Source: Cranoglanis bouderius (Eukaryota > Chordata > Actinopteri > Siluriformes > Cranoglanididae). From it: a stretch of DNA of 64,000 bases. Positions 1-12,651 of this stretch are shown here, piece by piece; the first letter of the stretch is position 1, and the number at the start of each line of letters is the position of its first letter. A model generated the notes under the pieces. The model did not search any database, was not told where the DNA came from, and saw only the letters and a program-made list of their open reading frames with translations. The stretch lies in contig CM042539.1 in the NCBI GenBank assembly GCA_023630585.1, forward strand, positions 28,588,755-28,652,754, read 5' to 3'. The position numbers and the translations under genes are program-made.

Positions 1-35
<35 letters not shown>

Positions 36-257
36 CTAGTGACTGTAGCGAGCAGCTCCCTCTCTCTGCATTTTTGTTCCTCCAGTTGTCCGTCTTTAGT
101 GCGATTGGCTGCTCGCACCTCCTTCAGCTGAGCCTCCAGTTCCTCCACCAATCCCTGCAGCTCATCCACCTTCTGTTCTGCTGCCTCCAGCTACCACACA
201 CACACAAATAGTAACAGTTTTTCTTCTTCATATCTGCTGAGAAGGGCGCAATGGTGG

Positions 258-288
<31 letters not shown>

Positions 289-472
289 GTGCGTACAGGT
301 GAAGTCTGCTCATACCCGTTTCCTCTGGCTCTGGTAGTCCTCCATGGTGGGAAGGTCGGCCAGGTAACGCTCCAGCGTCTCGATGCGCTGCTGTTTCTCT
401 CGGTTCTGCTCCGCCTCCTTCTGACATTTCTTCTTTAGGCTGGTGATGTGCTTGTCTCGGTTACGGATCTTC

Positions 473-546
<74 letters not shown>

Positions 547-2670
547 TTTGTACTGTGCACCATGTTTAACGCTCTGTAGTATCTGTAGTACCTGTGCTTT
601 GCCGTGCTCACCCTCTCCTCCTGCTTTTTCAGTTCCTCGGTGTGTTTCTCCGCGCTCTCCTTCAGACTCTCGCTCATACGCTGAGTCTCCGCCTCCACGG
701 CTCCAAGACGCCGATCCGCCTCCAGCTTCTCCTGAGCGAACGAGTCGCTGCGCTCCGCAAACTGGGCACGCAGGAAAGTGTTCTCGCGCTGCGCCTCCTG
801 ACACATACATTTAAAAAAAAAATTATTTTCATCAAATCATCGGGCCTCGTTTATGAAGCTGGACACAAACAGATTTATTCGTAAATCGTTAGTACGAGCG
901 TTTACACAACAAATTTGGTTTTTTTTATGAAAATGCCATAAATTCAGAAAAACGTTGGCGTCCTGCTCGTGCTCCTGAGTGTGTGAACATCTACGCATCA
1001 GAACGCCGACTAACGTAAACCTCGACCTGATCGACTTCAGATCATATAATCTGCACGGATTACCGCGCTTTTATATCCGGAATAAACTGTTTATGTTTAT
1101 TACACGTTTACGGCCTTTAGCCGACGCCGTTATCCAGAGCCACTTACAGAAGAGCTTTACAGTGTCGATCAGAAACACGTCCTCATGCTAGTTCACTCGC
1201 TCGGGGACTCGGAGCTCCATCCAGAACATTTAGTCAAAACCAGACGCTTTACTTTAATGGCTTTAATTAAAGAATGCAAAAAAGAAATAAAGCGAGTCGA
1301 CAAACACCGTAAATTAAGAGAAATAAAACGAATGATTCAGTTATCATAAAAGAAACAGCGGTGTATAAATGGAGGACGGGTCTGTCTTATTATTACTATT
1401 ATTATTATTATTATTAACATTATATATTATTAAAATATTTATATTGACGTATGTAGGTGAGTGAAAATAACTTCCACTTCTGTTTTTCAGTCTTTTACCC
1501 TGAGCGCTCATTTCGTGTTCCCAGCTCTCTGTGCACTTTACCTTTTATGGAGTTTTGTGGGCGTCACTACATGCAAATGAGGTGTGTCAGGAACGTGCTT
1601 TGTGAGTACGATGAAAACCAGCTTTTCTAAAACTTCTGTAGAACATTTCCACATTTAAACTTTACTAGAAGGTCGATAAACGAGTCCGGTGCATCGTGGT
1701 CATGCGATTAATGTCTTTAAGATAAAATATAAAGAGATACGATTAAACAATCCACCGCTGGAGAGAGGGATGCATCAGAGACCTGCAGTCTGAGCAGACA
1801 GACGTCAGTGAACGGAGCTCCTCGCCCTATCAGAGCTCCATGGATCTGTAACTCGCTCTCTCGAAGACGCTGCTCGAGCTGATACAGCTGCTGCTTCTGC
1901 CTACAACAACAACAACAAAAACAACAACCCTGTGAGCTGGAACATCTAATCAACACACCCATCACTCCCATTTTAGGAGGCCGTATTTGAGCTCTGCACA
2001 CTCCTTCTTTGTTTTTATTTCTAATTATGCGCAATAGTGGGTGGGGTTGGGCGATGAGACGAAAAATATCACATCACGATATTTCTACGAGACACGATAC
2101 GCGTATATGTTATAAGTTTCCAAACACCCAAACAAGCCGCCAGCAGGACAGCGGTGCTGCGTTTCAAAATAAACCTTTGATGTTGTTTTTACAAATGAAC
2201 AGAAATTTAAACGTGTAAAAAGATAACGATACCCACGATGTCTCAGAAACGTTCATTGTGACATAAATAATCACAATATCTGTGTTATATCGTCCGGCCC
2301 AAATAGGAAATGAATCAAAAGAATCAATCTCACTTTGATTCAGACTCAGCAAACGGACTGATGGGTGTGAAAGCTCGTTTAAAACGGGGGGGAAAAAAAC
2401 GACGAATAAACAGACAGATAGACGTGTAACATACGTGTGATAGACGTGTAGTCAGTCAGATTCCATTAACAAAAGATATGGAAACAGGTGAGTGGAGGAA
2501 ACAAACGGAAGTGTGCGTGTGTAAATACCTGTCGATGATGAGCTCCTTCTCCTTCAGCAGGCTCTCGTTGGCCTTCATCACCGCCTCCCATTTCCCGCTT
2601 TCAGACTGCAGAGGAGACGGATACGGAGACGAGTACGGTCCACTCCCTAATAACTGCAACGGGGAGAGAC

Positions 2671-2701
<31 letters not shown>

Positions 2702-3812
2702 TCCAGCAAACATTCATTTTAACATTAGACATGTTTACATTTTAAGTTAAGTAACAGTCACATACACTGTGTGTGTTGTGCATTTAGAGGAAAATCATCA
2801 ACTACAGGCTGGTGTGATGAAGCGGAGTCACTGTCACCACACCAAAGTTGATTATTTTCCTACAACAGCACGTTCCCAAGTGTTTTATTCCTCTTATACT
2901 ACAGCAACTTACCACCGATTACAGTTTTTCTTTATTAAAAGAACAATACTTTTTATCCGTTTATAGTTACGGATAATGTTATGCAACATCCGTTAAACAA
3001 GTTCTCACTAACGTCACAGCAGCTATAAACAGTCGTTCCCTCACCTCTGTCTGTCTGTCTCTCGAAGTTAATACGACACCAAAAAAAAAAAAAAAAAAAA
3101 AAAAGTTCTAACACTGGAGACTCCTTCCATAAATGTTCCATAAACACAACAACGCTGTGGAATTTTTGTTATTTAAATTTGTCAGTCCACGATATAAATA
3201 AACGAGTTGCCTTCTCTCACCTGCATTTGCTCCACCTGCATTCGGAGGCTCTCGAATTTCTGCTGCCAGTCGGCCATGTTTTCACCCGGATACGCCTTCG
3301 TTTTGCCGTACGACTCCGAGGATGACGGAATTCCCGTTCTGGCTTCGGGCAACACCTTATACGTCTGATCCAAAGCGTTATGGACGGCATCGGTCCGATA
3401 TTCTGCGCCGTCTCCGAGCCCGGTCATGTGGAGCTTCATCCTGACGTCGGGTCCGAATCCCCCGAGCAGCCCGGACTGGTTCAGAGTCGGCTCCACGGGG
3501 GGCGTGTCGAAGCCCTGCCCCTCGTCCAGCCGGGTGTGGTTGTGGTCCGCTCCGGGGAACAGCGAGTGGTCTAACCCGTTGACGAGGCTGCGGTAGCGAC
3601 TCAGACAGTCCTGTTTGACTCCGCCCCCGTCCTGAGCCTCCAGGTTCGGGGACGATGCGGATTTACAGAGGGACGATCTGGACCCGGAAGAGCTGGAGCG
3701 GGAGTCTGTGGGTCGCTGCAAAGGATTGTGGGCCGTGGAGGGCATGACATGGGCGGTGGGGATGGGAATCTGACTCCGGATCGGCTGGAAGGACGGACTG
3801 CACGATTCTGCC

Positions 3813-3844
<32 letters not shown>

Positions 3845-4376
3845 TTAGTATAGAGTGTGTAACTCCTCCCACAGCGGCATCACTTCAAAGCGTTTCGTGG
3901 AATTGTCTGAAACAGAATGTCTACATTGTGTGCGATGCTAAACTGGAGGCCATAGGCTTCTATTACTTGTTAGCAGCATTAGCCTCGTAGCTCAAACAAA
4001 CAAACAAACAAACAAACAAACACAGTCGTGTATGCAAGCTATAACAAATGTTGCAAGCACGCACGAGTCAAAATTTAACAGCAGCTCACGTAAATAAACA
4101 CATAAATAATAAAACACGTAAATAAATTAATGTTAAACAAAAATACATAACAAATAAATAAACATTTAATAAACATGTATAAATAAGCGATAAACAAAAA
4201 CACAAAACCACAAATGTATTAATTAAGTAAATAAACAAATCAAACAGGGGAAAGAAAAAAATAAATAATAACCACCAAAACTCACCTGGACACAAACAGC
4301 AGTAAAAGTGACTTTCTGCATTTCTGATTTTACTTCCACATCACGCTGCTGTTAAACCCACTCTGTCCTTCAGAAC

Positions 4377-4462
<86 letters not shown>

Positions 4463-4775
4463 CCCAAGCGCACTGCTGCTGATGTTTCTCTGAGAGCTGC
4501 GCAAAGGTTACGTTTATTTATAGAGGGGTTTCATGTTACAGCTCACATCTCTCACTGCACTCTGCTCTCTCTACACACACACACAATACACACACACACC
4601 ACACAATACACACCACACAATACACACCGCACAATACACACCACACCAGTGTTGAATCGTATAAGGACATGAGGATATAAATCCGATATGATGATGATGA
4701 TGTCATTTATCACTGCACATGTTTTAAGACATTAAACACATCATCAGCACCGATATTACAGTCAGGTGCATATGA

Positions 4776-4813
<38 letters not shown>

Positions 4814-4916
4814 TGACACAATTACAGGAACGACAGCCCTGTTTATCTCCTACACCATTCACTCCAAGCTGAAAGTCTGCACTTAGAGCTCGTATTCATT
4901 ATTAAATTTTAACTCC

Positions 4917-4984
<68 letters not shown>

Positions 4985-5888
4985 ATTTACGAGACTGGGT
5001 TGCCAGGTGCCAGTAAACAAATGAGAATACGGAACGTTGGATTTTACGACGTCGTTCTGCGTGTGCGTTTGTGTGCTTTGTTATTTTTTTTTTTAGCATT
5101 AGTGCATTTGAGATCAGATTTCTGTCTCACCCTCCGTGCTGTCTGCGGTCTTCGCTCCCTGACCCGTCTCGCTCTCGGCTCTGTGGGGCCTCCATCCGAA
5201 TCGGCTCTGAAACTTCTCCGACACGGCCGGCGTCTGGAATTCCACGTCCGGCTTCCCGACTGCGACACACAGGAAACGGGGAAATAACACGGCCTTGGGG
5301 CTGTGTCCCAAATACCTCCCTACTGAACACGGGTGTAGGGGTCATTTCATACCCTAGGTAGTGCACTGATTTAAGGGGTAAGGTGTTAAAATTCCAGACA
5401 CCTATTAAACACTAGATAGGGTGCAGGGGCCATTTCGGACCCTCTGAATCCAAGATGTCTGCCCATTAAAGCTACACTTTGGTTTAAAGGCTCTTTCGTT
5501 CCCCATGAACCTAGTGCACTAGATAGTGTACAGAACAACAACGTCTAGCATAATTAGTGTCCGTTAGCCGGTTATTTATTTATTTCAACTCCGTCTGAGC
5601 TTTACAAGTGCACTACTTTTTACATACTCCATGTAGTGCACTTCTTTCTACTGGAATTAGTGTCAGTAGGGGTTTAGAGGAGATGGAGGAAGGAAGGAAG
5701 ACCTCCAGCGGGTCTCTGAGAGGAGTGAAGTGAAGCGGTCGTGGAGGGTTATACTGCTTCAGGAGATCAGTGAGATACACAGATAAATAAAACCGGACAC
5801 TGAAACGATTCACACGAACGTCACTCTGACTCAGGTGCAGAGATTTACCTGTCGGTCTGGAGCTCTGATATCTCGGGGACGTCGTCAT
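36..5888 (-). CDS. cep85: Centrosomal protein of 85 kDa (cep85), 3' part beyond the window
   Basis: Coiled-coil centrosomal protein; the mammalian orthologue restrains NEK2 at centrosomes and binds STIL. Coding exons on the minus strand: 5849-5888 (ATG at 5888; exon reaches 5899), 5131-5259, 3221-3807, 2529-2653, 1783-1900, 612-797, 316-468, 36-190. All joins keep frame. Recognisable blocks are a QTPAVSEKF..SRF motif in exon 2, FQPIRSQ..IPTAHVMPST at the start of the long Ser-rich exon, ESLLKEKELIIDR, then a continuous coiled coil with ENTFLRAQFAE, KKCQKEAEQNREKQQRIETL and LERYLADLPT, which are near-identical to vertebrate CEP85. The last exon ends on a phase-2 donor at 32-35, so the C-terminal coiled coil lies off the left edge. 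The start is the first ATG in frame after the acceptor at 5900. CEP85L is the alternative; the motifs favour CEP85. Confidence 0.9.
475..543. repeat. (CA)n microsatellite abutting a cep85 acceptor
   Basis: About 35 CA dinucleotides. On the gene's strand this is a (TG)n run ending six bases upstream of the acceptor of exon 316-468, where a polypyrimidine tract would be expected. Confidence 0.98.
800..1780. other. cep85 intron with an old transposon fragment
   Basis: No exon is visible. A segment near 1105-1160 reads GCCGTTATCCAGAGCCACTT, a motif common in dispersed fish repeats. The rest is AT-rich, with a short ATT tract at 1393-1420. Confidence 0.4.
2043..2302. mobile_element. Angel-like MITE
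   Basis: The ends are inverted: GGGTTGGGCGATGA on the left, and on the right the complement of GGGCCGGACGATATAA. The interior has 'atcacgatat' motifs. This 'GGGCTGGGCGATA' end is typical of small fish MITEs. The element lies within a cep85 intron and has no ORF. Confidence 0.55.
2785..3150 (-). repeat. Hairpin-ended dispersed repeat, copy 1
   Basis: Antisense copy of a family seen six times here. In reading order of this strand it has a hairpin made of TGATGATTTTCC and GGAAAATAATCAAC, the block AGAGGAATAAAACAC, GGATAAAAAGTAT, the CTATAAACAGTCG block (seen here as its complement) and GGAGTCTCCAGTGT near 3115. A poly(A) run at 3079-3104 interrupts it. No ORF. Confidence 0.7.
4379..4460. repeat. 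(AC)n microsatellite
   Basis: About 40 uninterrupted AC dinucleotides in a cep85 intron. Further (TG)/(CA) tracts lie at 4779-4811 and 4918-4982. Confidence 0.98.
5293..5650. repeat. MITE-like dispersed repeat in a cep85 intron
   Basis: The stretch starts GGCTGTGTCCCAAATA and is full of 'tagtgcact' motifs (5359, 5515, 5631), a wording typical of short non-autonomous DNA elements in fish. Related wording occurs near 9010-9060, 15360-15410, 51530-51580 and 55340-55380. Ends were not defined precisely. Confidence 0.45.
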
Positions 5889-6077
5889 CTCAGATTCAGC
5901 TGCAGGGGGGACAGAAGACGGGTTAGCGTTAGCGACTACACAAGTGCAGGAAGATCAGGAGCTTTTTTTTTTTTTTTTTTAAATCTTGTGATCGCAAGAT
6001 AACTGAAGTTATTTTCTGAGGTCATGTAGCAGCAGCATATTAGCATTACATCATCGTGGCTGTGATGGATGGACGGA

Positions 6078-6535
6078 TGGATGTAAAACATCTAGTGATG
6101 GACGGATGGACGGAAAACATCTAGTGATGGACGGATGGACGGAAAACATCTAGTGATGGACGGATGGACGGAAAACATCTAGTGATGGACGGATGGACGG
6201 AAAACATCTAGTGATGGACGGATGGACGGAAAACAACTAGTGATGGACGGAAAACATCTAGTGATGGACGGAAAACATCTAGTGATGGACGGATGGACGG
6301 AAAACATCTAGTGATGGACGGATGGACGGAAAACATCTAGTGATGGACGGATGGACGGAAAACATCTAGTGATGGACGGATGGACGGAAAACATCTAGTG
6401 ATGGACGGATGGACGGAAAACATCTAGTGATGGACGGAAAACATCTAGTGATGGACGGATGGACGGAAAACATCTAGTGATGGACGGATGGACGGAAAAC
6501 ATCTAGTGATGGACGGATGGAAAACATCTAGCTAT
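6078..6535. repeat. 29-bp minisatellite in cep85 intron 1
   Basis: About 16 tandem units of 29 bp (GATGGACGGATGGACGG followed by AAAACATCTAGT), with occasional 21-bp units that lack one GATGGACG block, for example at 6240-6290. Units are nearly identical, so the array is young or homogenised. No coding role is apparent. Confidence 0.95.
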
Positions 6536-6757
6536 TTTATTATCTTGAGATCACAAGAAATAAAAACACGCTTTATGGACTTCTGTTAAAGTAAAAAACA
6601 GAATCTGACAGTTTTATTCACTTTAAGATACAAACCTGTAAATTACATCATTAATCAACTGTTTACATTTTAGAGCAGATTTTTGGTTATTTACCTTTTT
6701 TTAATGTAAAAATGTGAAGGTGACCCTTTAAATATAACCAACCCAAATCAAACCCAG

Positions 6758-6760
<3 letters not shown>

Positions 6761-6808
<48 letters not shown>
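6761..6808. repeat. (GT)n microsatellite
   Basis: About 24 GT units, followed by a duplicated 'ttaataacagcagtgtgtg' at 6808-6845. Lies in cep85 intron 1. Confidence 0.97.
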
Positions 6809-6810
<2 letters not shown>

Positions 6811-7158
6811 ATAACAGCAGTGTGTGTTAATAACAGCAGTGTGTGTGTGTTAGTGTGTGTGTGGTTAGAAATCTTCTAAAACACTTAACTAGTTAAAATC
6901 CTGACCATTACACAGAAACCCCGGACTGCAGGAGTCTGAGTTTGTTAGCTTTTTTAGCTCCGTTTTTAGCATATTAGCTCATCTATATTTCTGAAAATAA
7001 CACGTAGATAAACTCGAGCTCCAGAACCCACCTTAGCTAGTTAATTAGATCTAAATATAGATGATTAGCTTCAGGAAGCTAGTTACAGACCGGACACGCT
7101 AACAACAATCATCTATTATTACCGCGCTGTAAACAATAATAAAGGAAACACAACATAC

Positions 7159-7241
7159 CTGGACATCACAAGATTAATAAAATGCTCTTATAAACGACGG
7201 AAGATGAACACAAACCGCGTGCGTCTCTCTCTCTCTCTCTC

Positions 7242-7279
<38 letters not shown>

Positions 7280-7340
7280 GTTAAAGTGACGCCGCGAAGC
7301 CGCCGTTTGTTTGTTTGTTCAAACCGGAAGAGGAGAAAAG
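7159..7340 (-). promoter_or_regulatory. cep85: Probable cep85 non-coding first exon and promoter
   Basis: On the minus strand a good donor (AG|GTATGTTG, exon edge 7159) follows a GA-rich leader. Immediately upstream is a CpG-containing, TATA-less stretch with an ETS-type CCGGAAG at about 7324-7330, typical of housekeeping promoters. The next coding exon begins with an acceptor at 5900, so this segment would be 5'UTR. The exact transcription start is not visible. Confidence 0.5.
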
Positions 7341-8039
7341 AAGACTTTTCCAACGCTCGCGCCGTTCCACGTTTTGGTGGGTATGTTCCAAACCGACCCT
7401 TTATCCCTCGCTAACGGAACAAAGTCATAGTGTGCTTTCCACACCTATTAATCCGCATCCGACTGAGTGAAATTGATTCATTTGGCTAGTTTAGTTATTT
7501 GATTTGTTTTGTTTTCTCGCTGCAAGTAATTAAACGAACCGAAAAGCGGGCAAAGAACCGTTAGCTGAGGAATGTGTAGGGCTGAAAACTACATGCATAA
7601 AAGTACTTCGTTTATTGAGTCAGAAATACAATGCTACAGCATACAAAGGCATTATATACCATTGTGTGTGCTTCAAACTTTGTGGTAACTTTGTTTGATG
7701 GTAAGGGGTGCACATACTTTTGGCGTATAGTATGTTTTCGGTAGGTTTAACTGTGTATAGAATCAAAGTGGTCGATTTGAGACTCACCCCTGGCTTTGTT
7801 GACCCAATGGAGCGCTTTGGTGTTTTAGTGTTTGTTTGTTTTGTTTTTTTGCTACAGAACAGTCAACAAAACACCAGTTTTATCATAGACAACTTCCTGC
7901 TGTTTATCTGAACAGAAAGAATCGAACAAAACGTTCTAATTTGGAGGCGAAAAAATAAAGCGAGCACTGATTTGTTTTAAAAGTACTGTAAGCATGTAGT
8001 TCTGAGATGATCCAGCAGGGGCGCTGTTGCTCGGGACGC

Positions 8040-8245
8040 GTTTCCGCTAAGCGAAGAACACTTGACGTAAAAAAAAAAAATAAAATAACGGCGAAGAAGA
8101 AGAAGAGGAAAAGGAAGAGGAAGCCTTAGTGCAGTTCCGCAGAGCAGCTGTCAGTAGGTCGAGTCTGTGAAATTAATAGTTATTATTATTATTGTTGTTA
8201 TTATTGATTTCATTATGTTTTAATTTAAGTTCGTGAGCGTGTGAA
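8040..8245 (+). promoter_or_regulatory. mtdh: Probable mtdh promoter and 5'UTR
   Basis: About 0.9 kb separates the cep85 and mtdh start regions, which diverge. The stretch holds CpG-containing sequence (GGGACGCGTTTCCGCTAAGC near 8034) and a purine-rich leader (GAAGAAGAAGAAGAGGAAAA). No TATA box in a convincing position. The start site is inferred only from the ATG at 8246. Confidence 0.4.
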
Positions 8246-11200
8246 ATGGCGCTGGAGTGGCGAGAGGCGGCGGAGCGGATGGACGTGTATCTGAAAGAGC
8301 TGCTCTCCTCCGGCCTGCTCTTCCTGCACGCGGAGCTCGGGGTGGATGTGGGGCTGAAAGCGGAGCTGCTTCCGCCGGGGCTCCTCGCGTGTGTGGCGGC
8401 GGGACTCGGCCTCCTGCTCGCCGCGCTCCTCTGGTTCTTCGTCTGCCGGTGCTTCTCTAAAAAACCCGCCGAGAAAGTCGTCCCTGAGGCCGGGAAGACC
8501 TCCAAACCCAAATCCGAGGAGGTTAAGAAGAGGAGCAGAAAGAGAGGAGGAGATAAGGTCCTGATCTTCATCCTCGTATCTCAGATGACTCATTTGTTAG
8601 ATATTTATTTACACTGCTCAGTGCTTAGGAGCTATCATTATATTATATATTTAGTAAATATCCTTCCTATTGAGTATATAAGAGCCCACAGAGGATGTTA
8701 AAGCCACTATGTAGTGCACAAAACAGCTCAGTTAAGTCATAGATGTATAGTTTCTTACTCCTCATTGCAGAATGTTGAACTTGCGAGTGTGATTGTGTTG
8801 TAGAAAGTGCAGAGGAACGGCCTGGCTGTCGACCTGGAGGAGGAACTGAAGCCGGCAGAGGCGCAGAACCAGAACCAGAGCGAGAGCCCAGATCCAGCTG
8901 GGGGTAAAAGTGATAAGGTATACAGTCAGGGCAAAAAAAAAAAAAAGTCAATAAATAAAACACCAATCAGAGGCACAGTCAGGAGAGTGTGACTTCACAA
9001 TGACATTATGATGTTTGGTTCCAAATCGCATCCTAATACACTACTACAGTACAGTACGGTGATGGTGTGTGTGTGTGATGTGGCACACTTGGCTCACACT
9101 GGGGAAACTCGGAGGGGCGGAGCCACCAGACATTTCCCCAAACCCTTCATTCACACTAGCAGCTGTCCTGTCTTTTGTGGGCGTGGCCTGCCCAGAATTT
9201 TAAGATCTTTACGTCTTCGTTCTCAGATTAGATTATCTGATTATCTAACCGTACTAGCTACGTACGCTCACTCACCAGAGACACCACTACTACCTTCCAA
9301 GCTTCATTTTGCTTCCTAAAGTCTCTATACACATGTAGTGAGAGGTCGTATATGACGGGAGAAGATGAATCCACGTTTGTATTAAATTTTTGCGTGAACC
9401 AATCGCAGGTAGGAGCTAAAGTTGCGCGTGGAACTGAAAGGACGTCGTAAATACATTTCGGATCTGTCGCTTTATTGCGTCATAACTCGTTTGCAAATCA
9501 CACATCGCTACCCCCTGCTGGTGTGGAGAGAAACAGCGCCACTTTCCTCAGCGGGCCGAAGACGAGCTGTCCCATGCAGTGCGCCCTATATCCAAATTAA
9601 AGCCGTATTTAAGCGACATGTATAGGGTTTACGTGTAAATGTTATATAAAAGCTTCTACACCATAATTAGTGGTGATTACGTAGGGAGCTACATAGGGGA
9701 ATGAAACGACCTCCAGACCGTATTCAGTACACTATGACCACAAATTTAAAAAAGAAAAAACTATTTTTGTTTGTTTGGTTAAACAAACAAAAAATAAGTG
9801 TAAAAAGGTGTGTGTGTGTGTGAACGTGTTGAGTAATCATCGACTCAGAAAGAGAAGGAAGGACTTCGGTCTGAAATGAAAGTAGCAGCTGACAGTTTCA
9901 GGTTTCACGGTCATGTGCAGGAGGCAGCAGATCCGCAGGAGTCGTGCGATGATGTCGGAGATACACAACCGGGTCTTCCTGGCTCAGAGGGGGCGGAGTT
10001 TAAGTTACAATCTCCTCAAAATTCAACGTACGACGACGTAATTTTTCCCCCTCTCGGATCGATGTGGCGCTCGGCATCAATTACACTTTAATAATTAACA
10101 CTTAATTAATGAACATGATCCAAGCTGACATTATCCAGCTAAAAGGTTAAGTAAGCATGATTAAAATTAAGCTATTATAATGCGTGAACGAAGTCGTGTT
10201 TATTTACTTACAGATCTACATCTATAATTTTAGATAAACTGAAAGAAAAACTGATTCTGCGTCAATTTCTTTATTTCTGGCCCTGAAATTAGCTCCTCCC
10301 CCTAACTGATGCAGGCTAAATTGTTAACTGTTAATAAGCCCCGCCCCTTTGTGATTCCTGATTCGACGCTAAAGAGGAGAAGGAGGACGGTTCAAGTTTT
10401 TATTTGAAGTCGCATCACGTGCATGTCTCGTTTTTAGGGAAAGAAGAACAAGAAGAAGGCGAAAGCGGCGGCGAAGGAAACGAAGTCCCCGTCCACGTCG
10501 GAGCGCAAAGAGCCGGAGGAAGGTAAAGATGTTCGTTCCTCTTCGTCACCTCACGTTTGTTTGCAGATTCTCGCTCGCTTCTGACTGAGCTTGGATACGA
10601 AGCTTGACGAAAAGTGAACTAACAAGTGTCAAGTAACTTCAGGCTAGTTACCCTCTTTCCCTTTCAGATCCGGTTGTGTTAGCGAGGTAAATGTAACCGT
10701 GACGTTGTGTGTGCTTCAGCAGGAACCTGGGAGACTAAAGTGAGTCACCGAGAGAAGCGACAGCAGCGGAGGAAGGATAAAGGAGCGGGAGACGAATCGG
10801 GGAGTCCCGGAGGAACGGAGCCCGGCGCCAACGCTGCGAACACGGAACACACGCCCGCTGTGGAGGAACCCAAAATCATCATAACACCATCTGTAACCTC
10901 CAACACCACCAAGACCTCCGGTAAAACCACCACCAACACCAAGACCTGCAACACCAACACCACCAACACCAAGACCTCCAATACCACCACCAACAACACC
11001 AAGACCTCCACCACCACCACCACCAACACCAAGACGTCCAACACCACCACCACCAACACCAAGATCGCCACCAAAAACGCCAAGTCCACCAATGCTCCTG
11101 CGCCTAAAGCTCAGAAGAACGGTCAGAGAACCCAGCAGGCGCTTCCACCTGGAGAATGTAAGCTCAGTCGTAGCCTGGTCTGAACGTTCACCATCGCTGC

Positions 11201-12086
11201 TAGGAGCATACACGGAGAAGCATAGTCTGAGACCTAGCCCAAATGTCGACGTTATCATCACGTCGCCCGGCCTTAGTGCAGCGTCCGCTGTAAACAAAAC
11301 AAATCATCTTGTTCAAATTGTTCAAACGTGAAAGAAAGGTGACGTGGAATCAAAATGGCCGCTCGGAGCATCAGCGTTCAGCTAAGAGCGAGCGTTTTAC
11401 CTCAAAATGTTGGTGACGGTTTTTCTTCTTTAGTTTTGCACTGGAGGCTAACGTGGCTAACGTTGCTAACAAGCAATGGAAGCTTATAGCCTCCAGTTTA
11501 GCGTCGCACAAACGACAGGTCTGAATCCTCACGCGTTCTCCTCGAGTCAGAGCTGAAACCGCGCCACCGTTTTCATTTCCGATACCCGATCCTGCGGCCT
11601 CCGTCGATTTCATCCGATACGCTTTATCTTTAAAAACTACTAAGCTTTAAAATGATTTTTTATTTTTTTTAAATGACAGCTAAAAACACGACTTGGACAA
11701 AACCACAGCTGTTTGTTCAGTTAAACTCTTTCACACAAAATCACTCGCGCCAAATATAATAATCAGTCTTTCAGAAAATGCAATCAAGTCGTAGTTCCAA
11801 GAATAAACCTTTTCCGAATCCAATCTTTTCCATTTGTTACAGGATCGGATCGAATTCGTTCTTATCTGATCCACCATTTTGTTTTATTCCCCCCGTAAGC
11901 CTCGGAGCTCCGGTGCTAAACGAGGACGTTGTTTATAAATGACACGTTTTAACCCACAACATCTGTTTTACTCCAGATGTGAATTAAAGGTGATGTGATT
12001 TAACACTGAGATAAAATTACAGTAGAATATGAGAAGGTTTCAGTAAACATTTATGCTATATATGATATGAGACCATCATAGTAAAG

Positions 12087-12168
<82 letters not shown>

Positions 12169-12620
12169 CACGCTCCTCAGTGTCTCACGCGTGGGACGTG
12201 ATGGGCGTGAACGGATCAGGATCCTGGGATCTGGGCGTGTCAGTGCCTCCTCGCACACAGACCTGGAACAGCGTGAAGTCCGAACCGTCCGTCTGGCCTC
12301 AGGACATGGAGGGTAAAGCACACCGCCGAATACTGCATTCTGATTGGTCAGGGGGTGTTCATTTTCTATGACAGCAGCTCTGACAGTCGCGCAGGTTTAT
12401 ATTAACGCACTCGTTCTGATGCGTAACGTTATCGTTTCTATAGCAACAGCTCGTTCACAGGGCGCGCGCTCCACTGATGATAAAGTAAAAATCGTTGATG
12501 TTTATGTGACGTTTATGGAAGGAGTCTCCAGTGTCAGTGCTTTGTAACAGTCAGAGTTAAAGCTGTAACCTTAAGTTTTCCGACATCTTCAGGTAACCGA
12601 AAGAACAAGCTTTTTGTTTT

Positions 12621-12651
<31 letters not shown>

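Noticed and set aside
5000..5366. Several plus- and minus-strand frames of 65-96 codons
   Set aside because: Shadows of the cep85 exon at 5131-5259; only the frame reading GKPDVEFQTP is supported.
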